Of a stretch of 64,000 nucleotides of DNA, positions 11,801 through 21,375 are shown in pieces. Positions within the stretch are counted from its first letter, which is position 1. Each line of letters opens with the position of its first letter. The stretch is taken from positions 280,209,158 through 280,273,157 of the forward strand of contig CM068373.1 in NCBI GenBank assembly GCA_034769895.1, written 5' to 3'. The notes under the pieces are model-generated. The model saw only the letters and a program-made list of their open reading frames with translations. It ran no database searches and was not told where the DNA came from. The position numbers and the translations under genes are program-made. The stretch comes from Magicicada septendecula (taxonomy: Eukaryota > Arthropoda > Insecta > Hemiptera > Cicadidae).

Positions 11801-14800
11801 CTACATTACACTACCCCTTACTACAAAATTGCCATCCCCAAAAATCTCAATCTTATTACCTTACTACAATTACAACAAAATAACATCATTAATTATAAAC
11901 ATCAATATATCACTCAAAACTCTACATATATTCTCCACATAACTACTGTGTCAACATCAATACTTCTCAAATTCTATTACATTATTTTACAACAACATTA
12001 CATTATTTTCATCTCTACTATTTCTTTAACTTTGACTTCAACTTGGACAGATCTACGTGTCGCACCAAGTATTCATCACCCAAAACTATCTTTTATTATT
12101 TCTGACAAATTATTACTTTATTTCTCACTTTATCAAATTACTTTTCTCATTACTTTAAAACAATATCTTCAACACATTAAAACATTATTTATGACCTTAA
12201 TTACCTTGACCATCTACAACCAATATATCAGTGACATTTTATTGCTGATCAGCTGATCTCCTAACACAATGAAAACACATCTCAAAATTGAACAAATTAC
12301 ATGAAATATATATATTTATCTATCATTATTTCTCACCTACATGTTTCCCCTTTCTCTGATTCTGATAATTTGTTAACCGCCTGCCAGTCAGTTTAATCAT
12401 TTACTTAGTTGCAAACATACACAAATTATATAAAATATAGACTTTATATCAACTCTTATATCTAACCTGCTAAACTACAATATTACCTTTAAAAAATTAT
12501 ACCATGAACACCTTATAGTGAATGTATGAGCAGTTAGTTATTTAAACAGAGCACAAGCATTTTTATTGGATCGAAATTTGAGTTAGCAATCTTTATGTCA
12601 TCAAATTTAAATTCGTGACTCACCTGAGTCACCTCCCATCCACACACTCTATTGCAAGTTATGTAAGGCTGTGGCGCCCTTTCGCTTCCACAAAGACGGC
12701 ATATTTTGGAGTAGTTTGACCTCTCCGTGTCTTGGCTTCGGCAGTTACATTTAACGTCTGAATATCAGCATATTCTTGTCTATAATTAAACGCCCTTAAA
12801 CGGGTCTACCACCTGGCTTTGCTGCCCCCATGCGGGCAGAGTGGTAGCCGCTGTTCCATAGTACCTGGATTTCCCCTAAATTTCACCCCCCATCAATTTC
12901 AAAATACACCTTGACAACGATAACAGCTATGGTCAGTTAAGGCAGCGCGTAACGTAATGTGCCCCAACCATAGCTGTTGAAGCTAAACCAATTCCACGGT
13001 CAGGGTTCGGTGAGGCCGTGACCGCCTGAAAAGTTGGGGAATCACAAATAAAATATCTTTTGTAACACTAAACTTAATAATTAAATACGAAATTAAATGT
13101 ACAACATCATAATATGAAACTTTCATCCATCATTAATCATTTAACTCCTCCATAACTTTCTACAATTGGATTACTTAAAATTTTCAAATTCATTATTAAT
13201 AATTGTCATATATCATCGTTCAATTATTATTAAAATTTTTTAATTATCATTTTTATTTAACACAGTTATCTTAAATCACCTCATTTTAGAACAAAAATCT
13301 TTTTATCTAGGTTACAGCTGTAAACATTTTTATTATACATGATTCGTACTATAAAAATTTTATACTTACAGTCCATTTACATTGACATACACAAAATATC
13401 TACCCCCTACACCCCAATACTTTCACCTCACCTCTGAAACATTTAACACAAATATTAGTTTAAATCAAACAATTTATCATTTAATTACCAAATTTCCATC
13501 TCATAAAACCATTTAGCTTCAAAAAAAAAAATTCAATTATATAACTTTTAAATCAATCAAAATATTTAAAACATATCAAATTGTTTTAATTAATTTAATT
13601 ATTAACAATACAAAATTCATCACCATCAAAACAATTACAATTCTCTAATTACTGTTTTCAAAATTAATTCTGTTTATTTATTTAATCTGCAAAATATTAA
13701 TATTATTATTGCAACAATTACACACACTTGTTTACTTAACATTCTACAATGCACACAAATAAATTCACTATATTTTTATTTACAAATTTTTGTTATTAAG
13801 TGTTCAGTTTTTCCGCACTTCGTTGTCCAAATCTGCCATGTCAAGAACCATAAAACAAAATGTTTATAATTGTCTTTTATTGTTTTATAGCTTAGCCTCC
13901 ATCGTCATAGATTAACCTTGGTTTTATATAACCTTGTTCAATTTCATTCACACACAAATGACTGTTTTGTGTGTTGTGACCATAAAAACTAAATTCATTC
14001 ATCTTACCAAAATAATCATAAAACCAGTCAACGTTAAGTACATCTGTTAAGTCTCCATCAATAATTATATTCATTGTCAAGTCAGTTATTTTATCATTCA
14101 TTACCACATAAGGTAAGTTATTATTATTTAAAACTGTATCATCAAAATAATCTTCACCCTCTATTTTAACAAGTAAGTATTTCATATCAATTAACATCTC
14201 TTTCAACTCATTATAATCTCTCATTAGTTTATATAATTCTATTTCTTTATCAATACACAACTCTCTCTCAAAACATCTTTCATCATCATAACACCTGTCC
14301 CTACCCCCCTGAACTATCTCACTCCATGCAGAGGGTACAAAATTATTCAACAAAAATAAACAACTCAAATCTTTCACTAATAAGGGTCTCTTGCCCTCCA
14401 ATAATAACATTTTTGAACACCTTGGTTCATCACAAATAAGGGGAAAATTTACCCTCTGCCCTACACATTCAGCTACTCTCTCTCTCCATTCTTTTTCTAA
14501 TTCATCAACACTAATTACAACTTCGTTACTACATATAACTTTCTCTCTCTCACTCACTATTTCACTATCTAGTTTCAACGTTTCGCTCTCTGATACCACC
14601 TTTTCAATTGCATTACCACTTTCAATATCATTGTTACTATTTGTTATCTTACTCTCTACTACTACGTTTTTACATATCTCATTATAATTGTTATCTGTTT
14701 TACATTCAAAATTTTCAGTTACCTTTTGTCTTTGTTTATCAAATTTTTCCACCACATTACTCTCTGTTTTGTCAATTCTGTTATTCATATTTTTTAATGA

Positions 14801-17800
14801 ATGACTCAACGTTTCATTTAATTCATTTGTCAATTTGATAAAGTTACTCTCACAGTTGATTTGTACTTTATTAATTTCAGTTTTAAGTTCATCAAATTTT
14901 ACGCTAATACTCTGTCGAAACTGAATATTCTGTTCTTCGACTTTTTTATTAAAATTGCTCTGTATATCTAATTTCTCATTTATACTACTTTTAAATTCTT
15001 GCATCTCGTTTTTCTGTTCATCTAACTTTACATCAAATTTATTGAGCATTTCGTTTTTTTGTTCATCTAACTTTACATCAAATTTATTGAGCATTTCGTT
15101 TTTATGTTCATCTAACTTTACATCAAATTTATTGAAACTGGTACAAAGAAATTGGATCATTTTCATCATATCTTGATCCTCAGATTTTTTAATCGGGACT
15201 GGTGTTGAATGCAGTACGTCATCCATAATTTTCGACTCAGTTCCGGTTAATTCTATATTTATTTGGCTCTCTGTTTCAATGTCAGTGAAGCTGACTTCTT
15301 CATTATTAGTTGTACGCTCCCTACTCAAAATTGGGGTTATTTGAATCCCCGAATCTTCAGTTACATTGTTTTGGTCTGTTACATTCATTTCTATTTTATT
15401 TTGACTCGCACTTTGAGTCGAATATGTTTCAGAATCACTCATGTTTGATTCATCAAGATTTGCGACACTAGTTGTGTCATTTACGTTATTTTCGCTATCT
15501 GACATTCTTATTTTTATACTTGATACTTGTGCTTACATATAATATATTCAATATATAAGATACTGTATAGCCAATTTCATGCGAATAACGCACTTTTTAT
15601 TTTATTCCGCTAACCCCAAAAACATGTTTGTATCTTTTCTGTAGGTACGGTTTTTACTAATGTAGTTTTTTAATTAATAAAACTGTCCCTGTATCGGAAG
15701 CCACTTGTGATATTCTAATACACTTTTAAATACATAAAATACATAAATACACCTCCCACCTACCTTGAAAGTTTCGTTTCTCTGGGGCCAGGATTCTTTC
15801 GTACGAACGCTAGATACAAACATGTGTTTCATGGGTTATCGAAATAACTGATTCTACACATCGTTATGGAGAGAAATAATTAGCTTTAATGATCAATTAT
15901 TGCCATTTAAAAATTTTGTTTATCAAATACAGTTACTTACATGCTTTTCGAATATGGTGTAATTCTTGTTTATAACTCTTATTTTCTAAACTTACATACT
16001 ATTACTTACAACTTAAGATAGCCCAGCCTGCTCACGCACTACTCACATTCTAACCAACATAAAACCCCCTTTTTTACTTTGATTGATTAATATAATTCAT
16101 GATATACTCTCCCCGCCGGCAATGCGTGTATCCGCGACCTCGTGGTCGCCGCGTGGTGAGTTGGTAGTTGTCCCGAAAATAAAGAAAAATATATCAACTT
16201 GACATGTTACTGTTCAGTAATTATTCACTCCTCACTTCCACTGATTGAAATAACAATTAAATCACTTTTACTGTCCCATGTTAGAATTTTGAGAAGGGAT
16301 ACCTCTTCAGCGTAACCCGGCCGGTTACGCTGGGGACGAACAACTGCGCAACTTACTTGGCGAGCGGGAGGAAACAGTGTTCCACGGCCATCAGATCTCG
16401 TTGTCGTTCAAGGTTGATTTGTTACAGTTTATTGGCTCTATGCATGATACATAGTGGTTTTTTACTAGTGTGTGCCGATGATATTAGGCACGGGCATTCT
16501 GACGTCACTAAAAGTAGGCGGTCCTTAACCGCATTTCCTGCAGGTCGGCTAAGGAGACGATGAATAAAATCGTTCTCCAGGCATCTTGGTTTTTTGGACG
16601 ACGGCGTCATTCCGAGCGCGGACCTGGATCGTTGCGTGCGGGCACCATCACATTCACGCACAATTCTGAGAATTCGAGGGTGGTACAAATTCTTTGCCTG
16701 GTTTCGCAACTGACTATTACGCTGCTGCTTTGTTTCAACATTGCTTCCTACTTGCCACGTGTTCTCTTTTGTTGGAAAATAAAACTTTCACAATATTTTT
16801 TACAAAAATCCCGAAATGAAATAAAATGAAATACCCCATATTTTAGACACGTTACAGGTAACCGAAAATTTTGAACGTAAAATAGATGAATGTAATGTTA
16901 ATAATGAGTACAAGTTGAATTGTGTAGTTGATAAGATTGAAACATATGAAATTAGTACCAATGTCAAAATCAATGAAATAGAAAGTAATTGCAAAACAGA
17001 GATACAAGCTATACAAAATACAGTGAATACTATAGATAAGCGTCATGTACAAATTGAGAGTTTAAATAACAATATATTTGCATCGATTGAGCAGAGCATA
17101 GTTAATGTTAAAGATGAATTGAATATAGCCATAAACGAAAAACTTAATAGTGTTACTGAACAAATAGTCATTACTAAAGATGTGAATAGCGATATTGATT
17201 TGGAGTTGTTTAATTGTGAAAACAGGGGGGTACATCCGATGCAGTTTTTAAATAGAGTCAAAGAATTTAATCAGTTTTGTAGAAGTAGCTGGGAAGTACA
17301 ACTGTTAAAAATAATGAAGTGTTTTAGAGGGAATTCCGCGGTATGGGCGGAGGTACATAAAGTAGACTGGGTAAATTATCAGTGTTTTGAGACGGCCTTT
17401 AGAGAGAAATATTGGTCGGAGGAGGAACAAGAAATATTGCGGAGTAAAATTATGGGACCAGGTAATTTTGGGACCCAAGGGGGCAACATAACTATGTATG
17501 TAATGCGATTATACAATGAGGCCAAATATTTAGAGCCACCATTACCGTTTCGGTCATTTGTTCGTCACATAAGTAAGCATTTGCCCAGGGAAATACAGAT
17601 TACGCTAATGACCCGCGAGATTCTAGAGATTACAGAACTAGAGAAAATATTGCATATTTTTCAGAATATACGGGAACGGGATATGAGTAGGCGAATAAAC
17701 GCACCAATAACACATATGAATGGTAATTATAATCAATCCCGGGGAATACCAAATTTTCACCGAGGGGCGAGAGGGGGAAATAATGATAATCGAGGCGAGA

Positions 17801-18027
17801 GTTGGAGGTGTGTCGATTGTAATGTAAATAATTATTCAATAAGAACCACATGTTTTAGATGTCACAAACCAAGAGAATGTCAACGCAGTGAGCGGACATA
17901 TCAGCCACAAAGTCAACCGCAGAGAGGAGACGAGAACGCTAGAGGAGCACCGAGGGGAAACGGAAGTGGAAATAGAGGCAGAGGTGGATACAGCCAGGCA
18001 GTAGCAGGTCCATCCACGGGAAACTAG
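8828..18027 (+). CDS. D gag (570 codons, interrupted by element E)
   Basis: Coding parts are 8828-9373 and 16861-18027. Removing E and one copy of GGTA restores an uninterrupted frame. Residues about 60-290 are heptad-rich coiled coil. The capsid-like part follows (HPMQFLNRVKEF, then REKYWSEEEQEILRSKI, residues about 300-440). At residues 497-516 is a zinc finger with spacing W-x-C-x2-C-x3-N-x6-C-x2-C, which is the RanBP2-type consensus and not a CCHC knuckle. An Arg-Gly-rich tail (GNRGRGGY) ends the protein. Gag builds the particle and packages RNA. ATG 8828 is the first in frame after the leader. The last sense codons lie on the frameshift heptamer GGGAAAC followed by TAG. As it stands the gene is disrupted by the insertion. 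Confidence 0.88.
9374..10300 (-). repeat. 3' LTR of E
   Basis: 927 bp, TGTGATATCC to CACGTTACA. Relative to the other LTR it lacks 224 bp (counterpart 16349-16572), with CG at the break on both sides. It holds a dyad with 10-bp arms, CAGCGTAACC and GGTTACGCTG, around a 5-base CGGCC spacer (9975-9999). Another, GCGACC with GGTCGC, lies near 9800. Confidence 0.9.
10301..10352 (-). promoter_or_regulatory. E polypurine tract and terminal hairpin
   Basis: On the element strand a stem-loop (arms CAATGAGA with TCTCATTG, and ACAGAAGAA with TTCTTCTGT, 10312-10352) is followed by a run of nine G and TAT, then LTR TGTAACG. The G run is the likely primer for plus-strand synthesis. The same hairpin-plus-G-run arrangement precedes the 3' LTR of D and the LTR ending at 59246. 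Confidence 0.75.
10353..13891 (-). other. E long non-coding 3' region with conserved hairpins
   Basis: About 3.5 kb with no credible gene (the longest frame is about 100 codons, low complexity). Nearest the LTR (10353-10680) it matches D 24130-24437. Further in are hairpins H1 GTGACTC/GAGTCAC (12615-12632), H2 CTACCAC/GTGGTAG with an inner stem CTGCCC/GGGCAG (12806-12847), a stem AACAGCTATGG/CCATAGCTGTT (about 12922-12979), and K CGGTCA/TGACCG (12997-13024). Matching blocks with compensatory stem changes occur in B2 and, for K and H1, in D. The remainder is AT-rich with nothing recognisable. Confidence 0.7.
13892..15505 (-). CDS. E gag-like protein, chimeric (537 aa)
   Basis: Uninterrupted minus-strand frame. 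Residues 1 to about 270 resemble D gag: an acidic N-terminus (SDTES, SQINIE), then coiled coil ending in a stretch matching D (KQRQKVTENFECK against KQIQKVTENFERK). A 15-residue unit (KFDVKLDEQKNEMLN) is repeated three times at about 122-165. After that the match to D stops. The last 250 or so residues are not capsid and carry no zinc finger or Arg-Gly tail. They include a Cys-bearing stretch (CVGQRVNFPLICDEPRC), leucine-rich helices and an acidic end. I do not recognise this half. Its frame is open while partner pol genes are decayed, which suggests recent function, possibly co-assembly with or modification of a relative's Gag through the shared coiled coil (inference). There is no slippery heptamer at its stop, as expected for a gene without pol. 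Confidence 0.8.
   Translation of the reverse strand: MSDSENNVNDTTSVANLDESNMSDSETYSTQSASQNKIEMNVTDQNNVTEDSGIQITPILSRERTTNNEEVSFTDIETESQINIELTGTESKIMDDVLHSTPVPIKKSEDQDMMKMIQFLCTSFNKFDVKLDEHKNEMLNKFDVKLDEQKNEMLNKFDVKLDEQKNEMQEFKSSINEKLDIQSNFNKKVEEQNIQFRQSISVKFDELKTEINKVQINCESNFIKLTNELNETLSHSLKNMNNRIDKTESNVVEKFDKQRQKVTENFECKTDNNYNEICKNVVVESKITNSNNDIESGNAIEKVVSESETLKLDSEIVSEREKVICSNEVVISVDELEKEWRERVAECVGQRVNFPLICDEPRCSKMLLLEGKRPLLVKDLSCLFLLNNFVPSAWSEIVQGGRDRCYDDERCFERELCIDKEIELYKLMRDYNELKEMLIDMKYLLVKIEGEDYFDDTVLNNNNLPYVVMNDKITDLTMNIIIDGDLTDVLNVDWFYDYFGKMNEFSFYGHNTQNSHLCVNEIEQGYIKPRLIYDDGG
15506..15705 (-). other. E leader and primer-binding site
   Basis: On the element strand the 5' LTR ends ATATCACA, followed by AG and TGGCTTCCGATACAGGGAC, a plausible primer-binding site (begins TGG). 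Its sequence differs from the D and B sites, so E may use another tRNA. The rest of the leader is AT-rich and non-coding up to the ATG at 15505. Confidence 0.6.
15706..16856 (-). repeat. 5' LTR of E
   Basis: 1151 bp. It matches 9374-10300 apart from about five substitutions and an extra 224 bp at 16349-16572, which is probably ancestral sequence lost from the other LTR. It ends CACGTTACA, next to the duplicated GGTA of the D gag. Confidence 0.9.
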
Positions 18028-18061
18028 AGGAGACAATGGAGAACCGGGCCCATCCATTGTC
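18018..18061 (+). promoter_or_regulatory. -1 ribosomal frameshift signal, D gag-pol
   Basis: Slippery heptamer G GGA AAC (18018-18024) is in the gag frame and is followed at once by the gag stop TAG. A 7-base spacer leads to a perfect 9-bp stem, GACAATGGA (18032-18040) with TCCATTGTC (18053-18061), and a 12-base loop. Slipping back one base reads through into the pol frame, open from 17976. Heptamer, spacer and stem fit the classical -1 frameshift layout. Efficiency is unknown. Confidence 0.85.
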
Positions 18062-21000
18062 GGAGGAGAACCTGGGGGTACAAGAGGAGTATAACTACCG
18101 CAGCAACATAATTATCAGAGACATGGCGGAGGAGTTACTGGAGGAGGACGCTGCACAAATGACAGAAACCAAAACCGGACTGACGGAGGTATTTATAACC
18201 ATAGAAGGTAAGGATTACAAAACATTGATTGATACGGGTAGCGAGATATCAGTAGTTTCAGAGAATGTACTGGGTGAATTACAAAGGGTAAATAAGAATA
18301 TTCCATCATTACCAGTTGCGGGGGTGACTGGAGTGCGGAGTAAACGAGTCACTAAACAAGTTCAATTAAACATATATATTAATGGAATAGAATTTGAGAA
18401 TACTTTTCTAGTAGTTAAGGGTTTGAATTTAGATATAATTCTGGGAAATGATTTTTTGGAGAGAAATAAAGCAGTAATTGATTTTAACCAGAGGATAGTG
18501 GAATTTAATAAGGGGCATGAACCAATCAGGGTAGATTTTAAGAGGGTGTTAGATAAGGCTAGAGTTACGGGTGTAAAGATGATACAAAACCGAGTAGGTG
18601 AGGGAAATATAGAAACAAGAGTGAATGTGTGTCAAGAGAATGAGAGCATGGAGAATGATGAGAGAGTATGGGAAAATAGGGCAGAGACATTTTTTAAAGA
18701 GGGTGGAGTTATAGGGAGTCCCCAACGACAGGAGTTGTGGGCAGTTATTGAATGTTTTAGAGATGTGTTTGCTGAGTTGCCTGGAAAAGCCAGGGACTAT
18801 GTATGCGAGCTGAAGATTCGAGAGCACTCACCCTACATGCAGAGAAGTTATCCAGTGCCATTTTCAAAGAGGAGAGCCGTTCAAGAAGAGTTGGACCGCA
18901 TGATGGAAGGGGACATCATCGAAAGATCCATATCGTCTTACTCGAATCCATTGGTAGTGGTCATCAAAAAGGATGGAAAGGTAAGATTGTGCTTAGACGC
19001 TAGAAAATTAATCAGATTATAATACCTGACCGGGAATCACCGGAAGCCATGAACGAAATTTTTCAAAAGTTTAGTGGAGTCAGATATATGACATCCTTAG
19101 ATTTAACGTCGGGCTACTGGCAAGTCCCATTAGCACCAGAAAGCCGTAAATTTGCTGCGTTTCTTTTCAATGGAAAAAACTATCGATTTAAACGCCTGCC
19201 ATTTGGGCTTAATACTAGTGTAGCGAGTTTTATTAAATGTTTAGACATGATATTACAACCGAAAGACTTAGATTTTCTGACTGTATATGTTGACGACATA
19301 CTAATAGCATCAAGAACATTCTCTGAACACGTAGAACACATAGAGTACGTTTTAAATAAATTACAACAAGGGGGATTAACTGTTAATTGGGAGAAATCAA
19401 AATTCCTACAAACTGAGATACATTTTTTAGGATTTATTATCACTCCAGAGGGTATTTTAGCAAACCCAGATAAAGTAGAAGCTATCATACGTTTTCCAGA
19501 ACCGAAAAATATTAAACAGTTGCAGAGCTTTTTAGGATTATGCAATTTTTATAGAAAATTCCAGAGAAATTATGCACATATTACCTCTAAATTAAGTGTT
19601 GTTTTACAAAAGAATAAACAATGGAAATGGGGAGAGGAGGAGAGAACTATTTTCAATGAAATCAAAGAGAAATTTATAGACACGATTATGATGAATCACC
19701 CCGATTTTCAGAGAACGTTTTATTACAGACGGATGCCAGCAACATAGCCCTCGGCACAGAGCTTTACCAGCAGGGTGAGAATCAGGAGCACAGGACCATC
19801 GCTTTCGCCAGCAGAACCTTATTGGCCGCAGAAAAGAATTACACCACTACCGAAAAGGAATTGCTGAGCATCGTCTTCGCGGTGAAGAAATTCCGCACTT
19901 ACCTGCTAGGAAACCAAACCGTCATCAGGACTGATCATAAGGTCTTATCATTCCTAAACACATGTAAGCTGATGCATAGCAGATTAACCAGGTGGGTATT
20001 AGCTTTACAAGAATACAACTTTTCTTGGGAATATATTAAGGGGTCAGATAATAAAGTACCGGACACTCTGTCCAGGGTAGACACTATAGATAATAAGACA
20101 GGGAGAGATCTGAAAGAAATAGAAATTTTTCGATTAACCAGGGAAGATAGAATTTTTGGGGAGGAATTAAGGGAGATTAGAGATAGACAAAGATCAGAAA
20201 ATAAATTAGGTAAGATAATAAATAGTTTAGAAGCAGATATAAATGGTTCAGAGTATAATACACATTTCCAGATACATAAGGGAATTCTGTTTAAGAAAGT
20301 AGAAGGGGGTGAACGGGATTGGAGGTTAATGATACCTAATGAATTAGTAGATAGAATTATTTGGGATTGCCACATAAGATATGGTCATTTCGGGGCGAAA
20401 AAATGAGCAAATGTACTAAAAGAATCTTGTGTTTTTAAAAATATGGAGAAGAGAGTTAGAAGAGTATTAAGAGTTTGCGATCTGTGTCAGAAGTCTAAAG
20501 TAGTAAATTACAGGGTTGAAGGGGAAATGAAGTATATTAAAGTAGAAAGACCTTTTGATTTAGTTGCAGTAGATGTGTATGGGCCATTGCCTAAAGGTAG
20601 AGGAGGAGTGGTATATATTTTTGTTGTTTTGGATACTTTCACCAAGTTTGTTAGGTTATACAGTGTAAGGAGAGCTACTAACAAAGTACTCAGCGAGAAG
20701 ATCACCAAGGACTACATGATCAACGTAGGGAAGCCGAAGGTGATTTTATCGGATCATGGACCGCAGTTCATCAGTGGCAAGTGGAGACAGACTCTTGGCT
20801 GGGAAAGCATCATACCCAAACATACGGCAGTTTACCATCCACAGTCAAACCAGGCAGAGCGGGTGATGCGAGAAATCGGCAGGATATTCAGGGCGTATTG
20901 TCACTCCAAACATACAGAGTGGCCTTTGTATGTGAAGAAAGTGGAGGATTGGTTAAACAGCACAACTCACGATTCTACAGGATTTACACCGTACGAACTA

Positions 21001-21375
21001 ATCAAGGGAAGCCGTCCACCCAGAATATTGGAACAACTTCTTGAATATCCACCGGAAGAAAGAGTTTTGGATAGAGATGTAAAAATACGACTTGCTAACG
21101 AGAGTCTGCTCACCAAGGGAGAGAGGAGAAAGCAAAAGCATGATGGAAAAGGTAAGTGGGTCAAATATGAGATAGGGGAGTTAGTATTAGTGAGAAGACA
21201 TGATTTATCAAGTGCCCAAGATAAAGAGATCAAAAAATTCTTTTTGTTGTATGAAGGACCGTATGAAGTTGTTGACATTAAAATGGACAATGCATACGTT
21301 TTACGAAATCAAATGACGGGGGAAGTAGTGGGTACCCATAATGCCACCAATTTAAAAAAGTATTGGTTAAAATAA
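18024..21375 (+). pseudogene. pol: D pol: protease, RT, RNase H, integrase (three lesions)
   Basis: Entered by -1 frameshift at 18018-18024. Domains in order: aspartic protease with DTG at 18231-18239; reverse transcriptase with YVDD at 19285-19296; RNase H (about 19720-20090, including the TDHK motif); integrase with zinc-binding H/C residues (about 20370-20490) and catalytic D (20572), D (20752) and E (20857), spacing D-x34-E; and a C-terminal domain (FFLLYEGPYEV). Lesions are one base lost at about 19008-19012 (run of A), one base lost at about 19718-19724 (run of T), and TGA at 20404-20406 where B2 has Cys. Otherwise all domains are complete, so the copy was recently active or the base losses are sequencing errors. 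Confidence 0.9.

Larger units (their letters stand above)
9374..16856 (-). mobile_element. Element E: gag-only LTR element inserted in D gag
   Basis: Minus-strand element, 7483 bp, flanked by GGTA (9370-9373 and 16857-16860). LTRs are 9374-10300 and 15706-16856. The internal region has one large open reading frame (13892-15505) and about 3.5 kb of non-coding sequence that shares its 3' end, hairpins and polypurine tract with D. No protease, reverse transcriptase or integrase sequence is visible. LTRs show about five differences in 0.92 kb plus one 224-bp indel, so E is the youngest element here. It must borrow enzymes from an autonomous relative; D/B-type elements are the obvious candidates. 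Confidence 0.88.
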
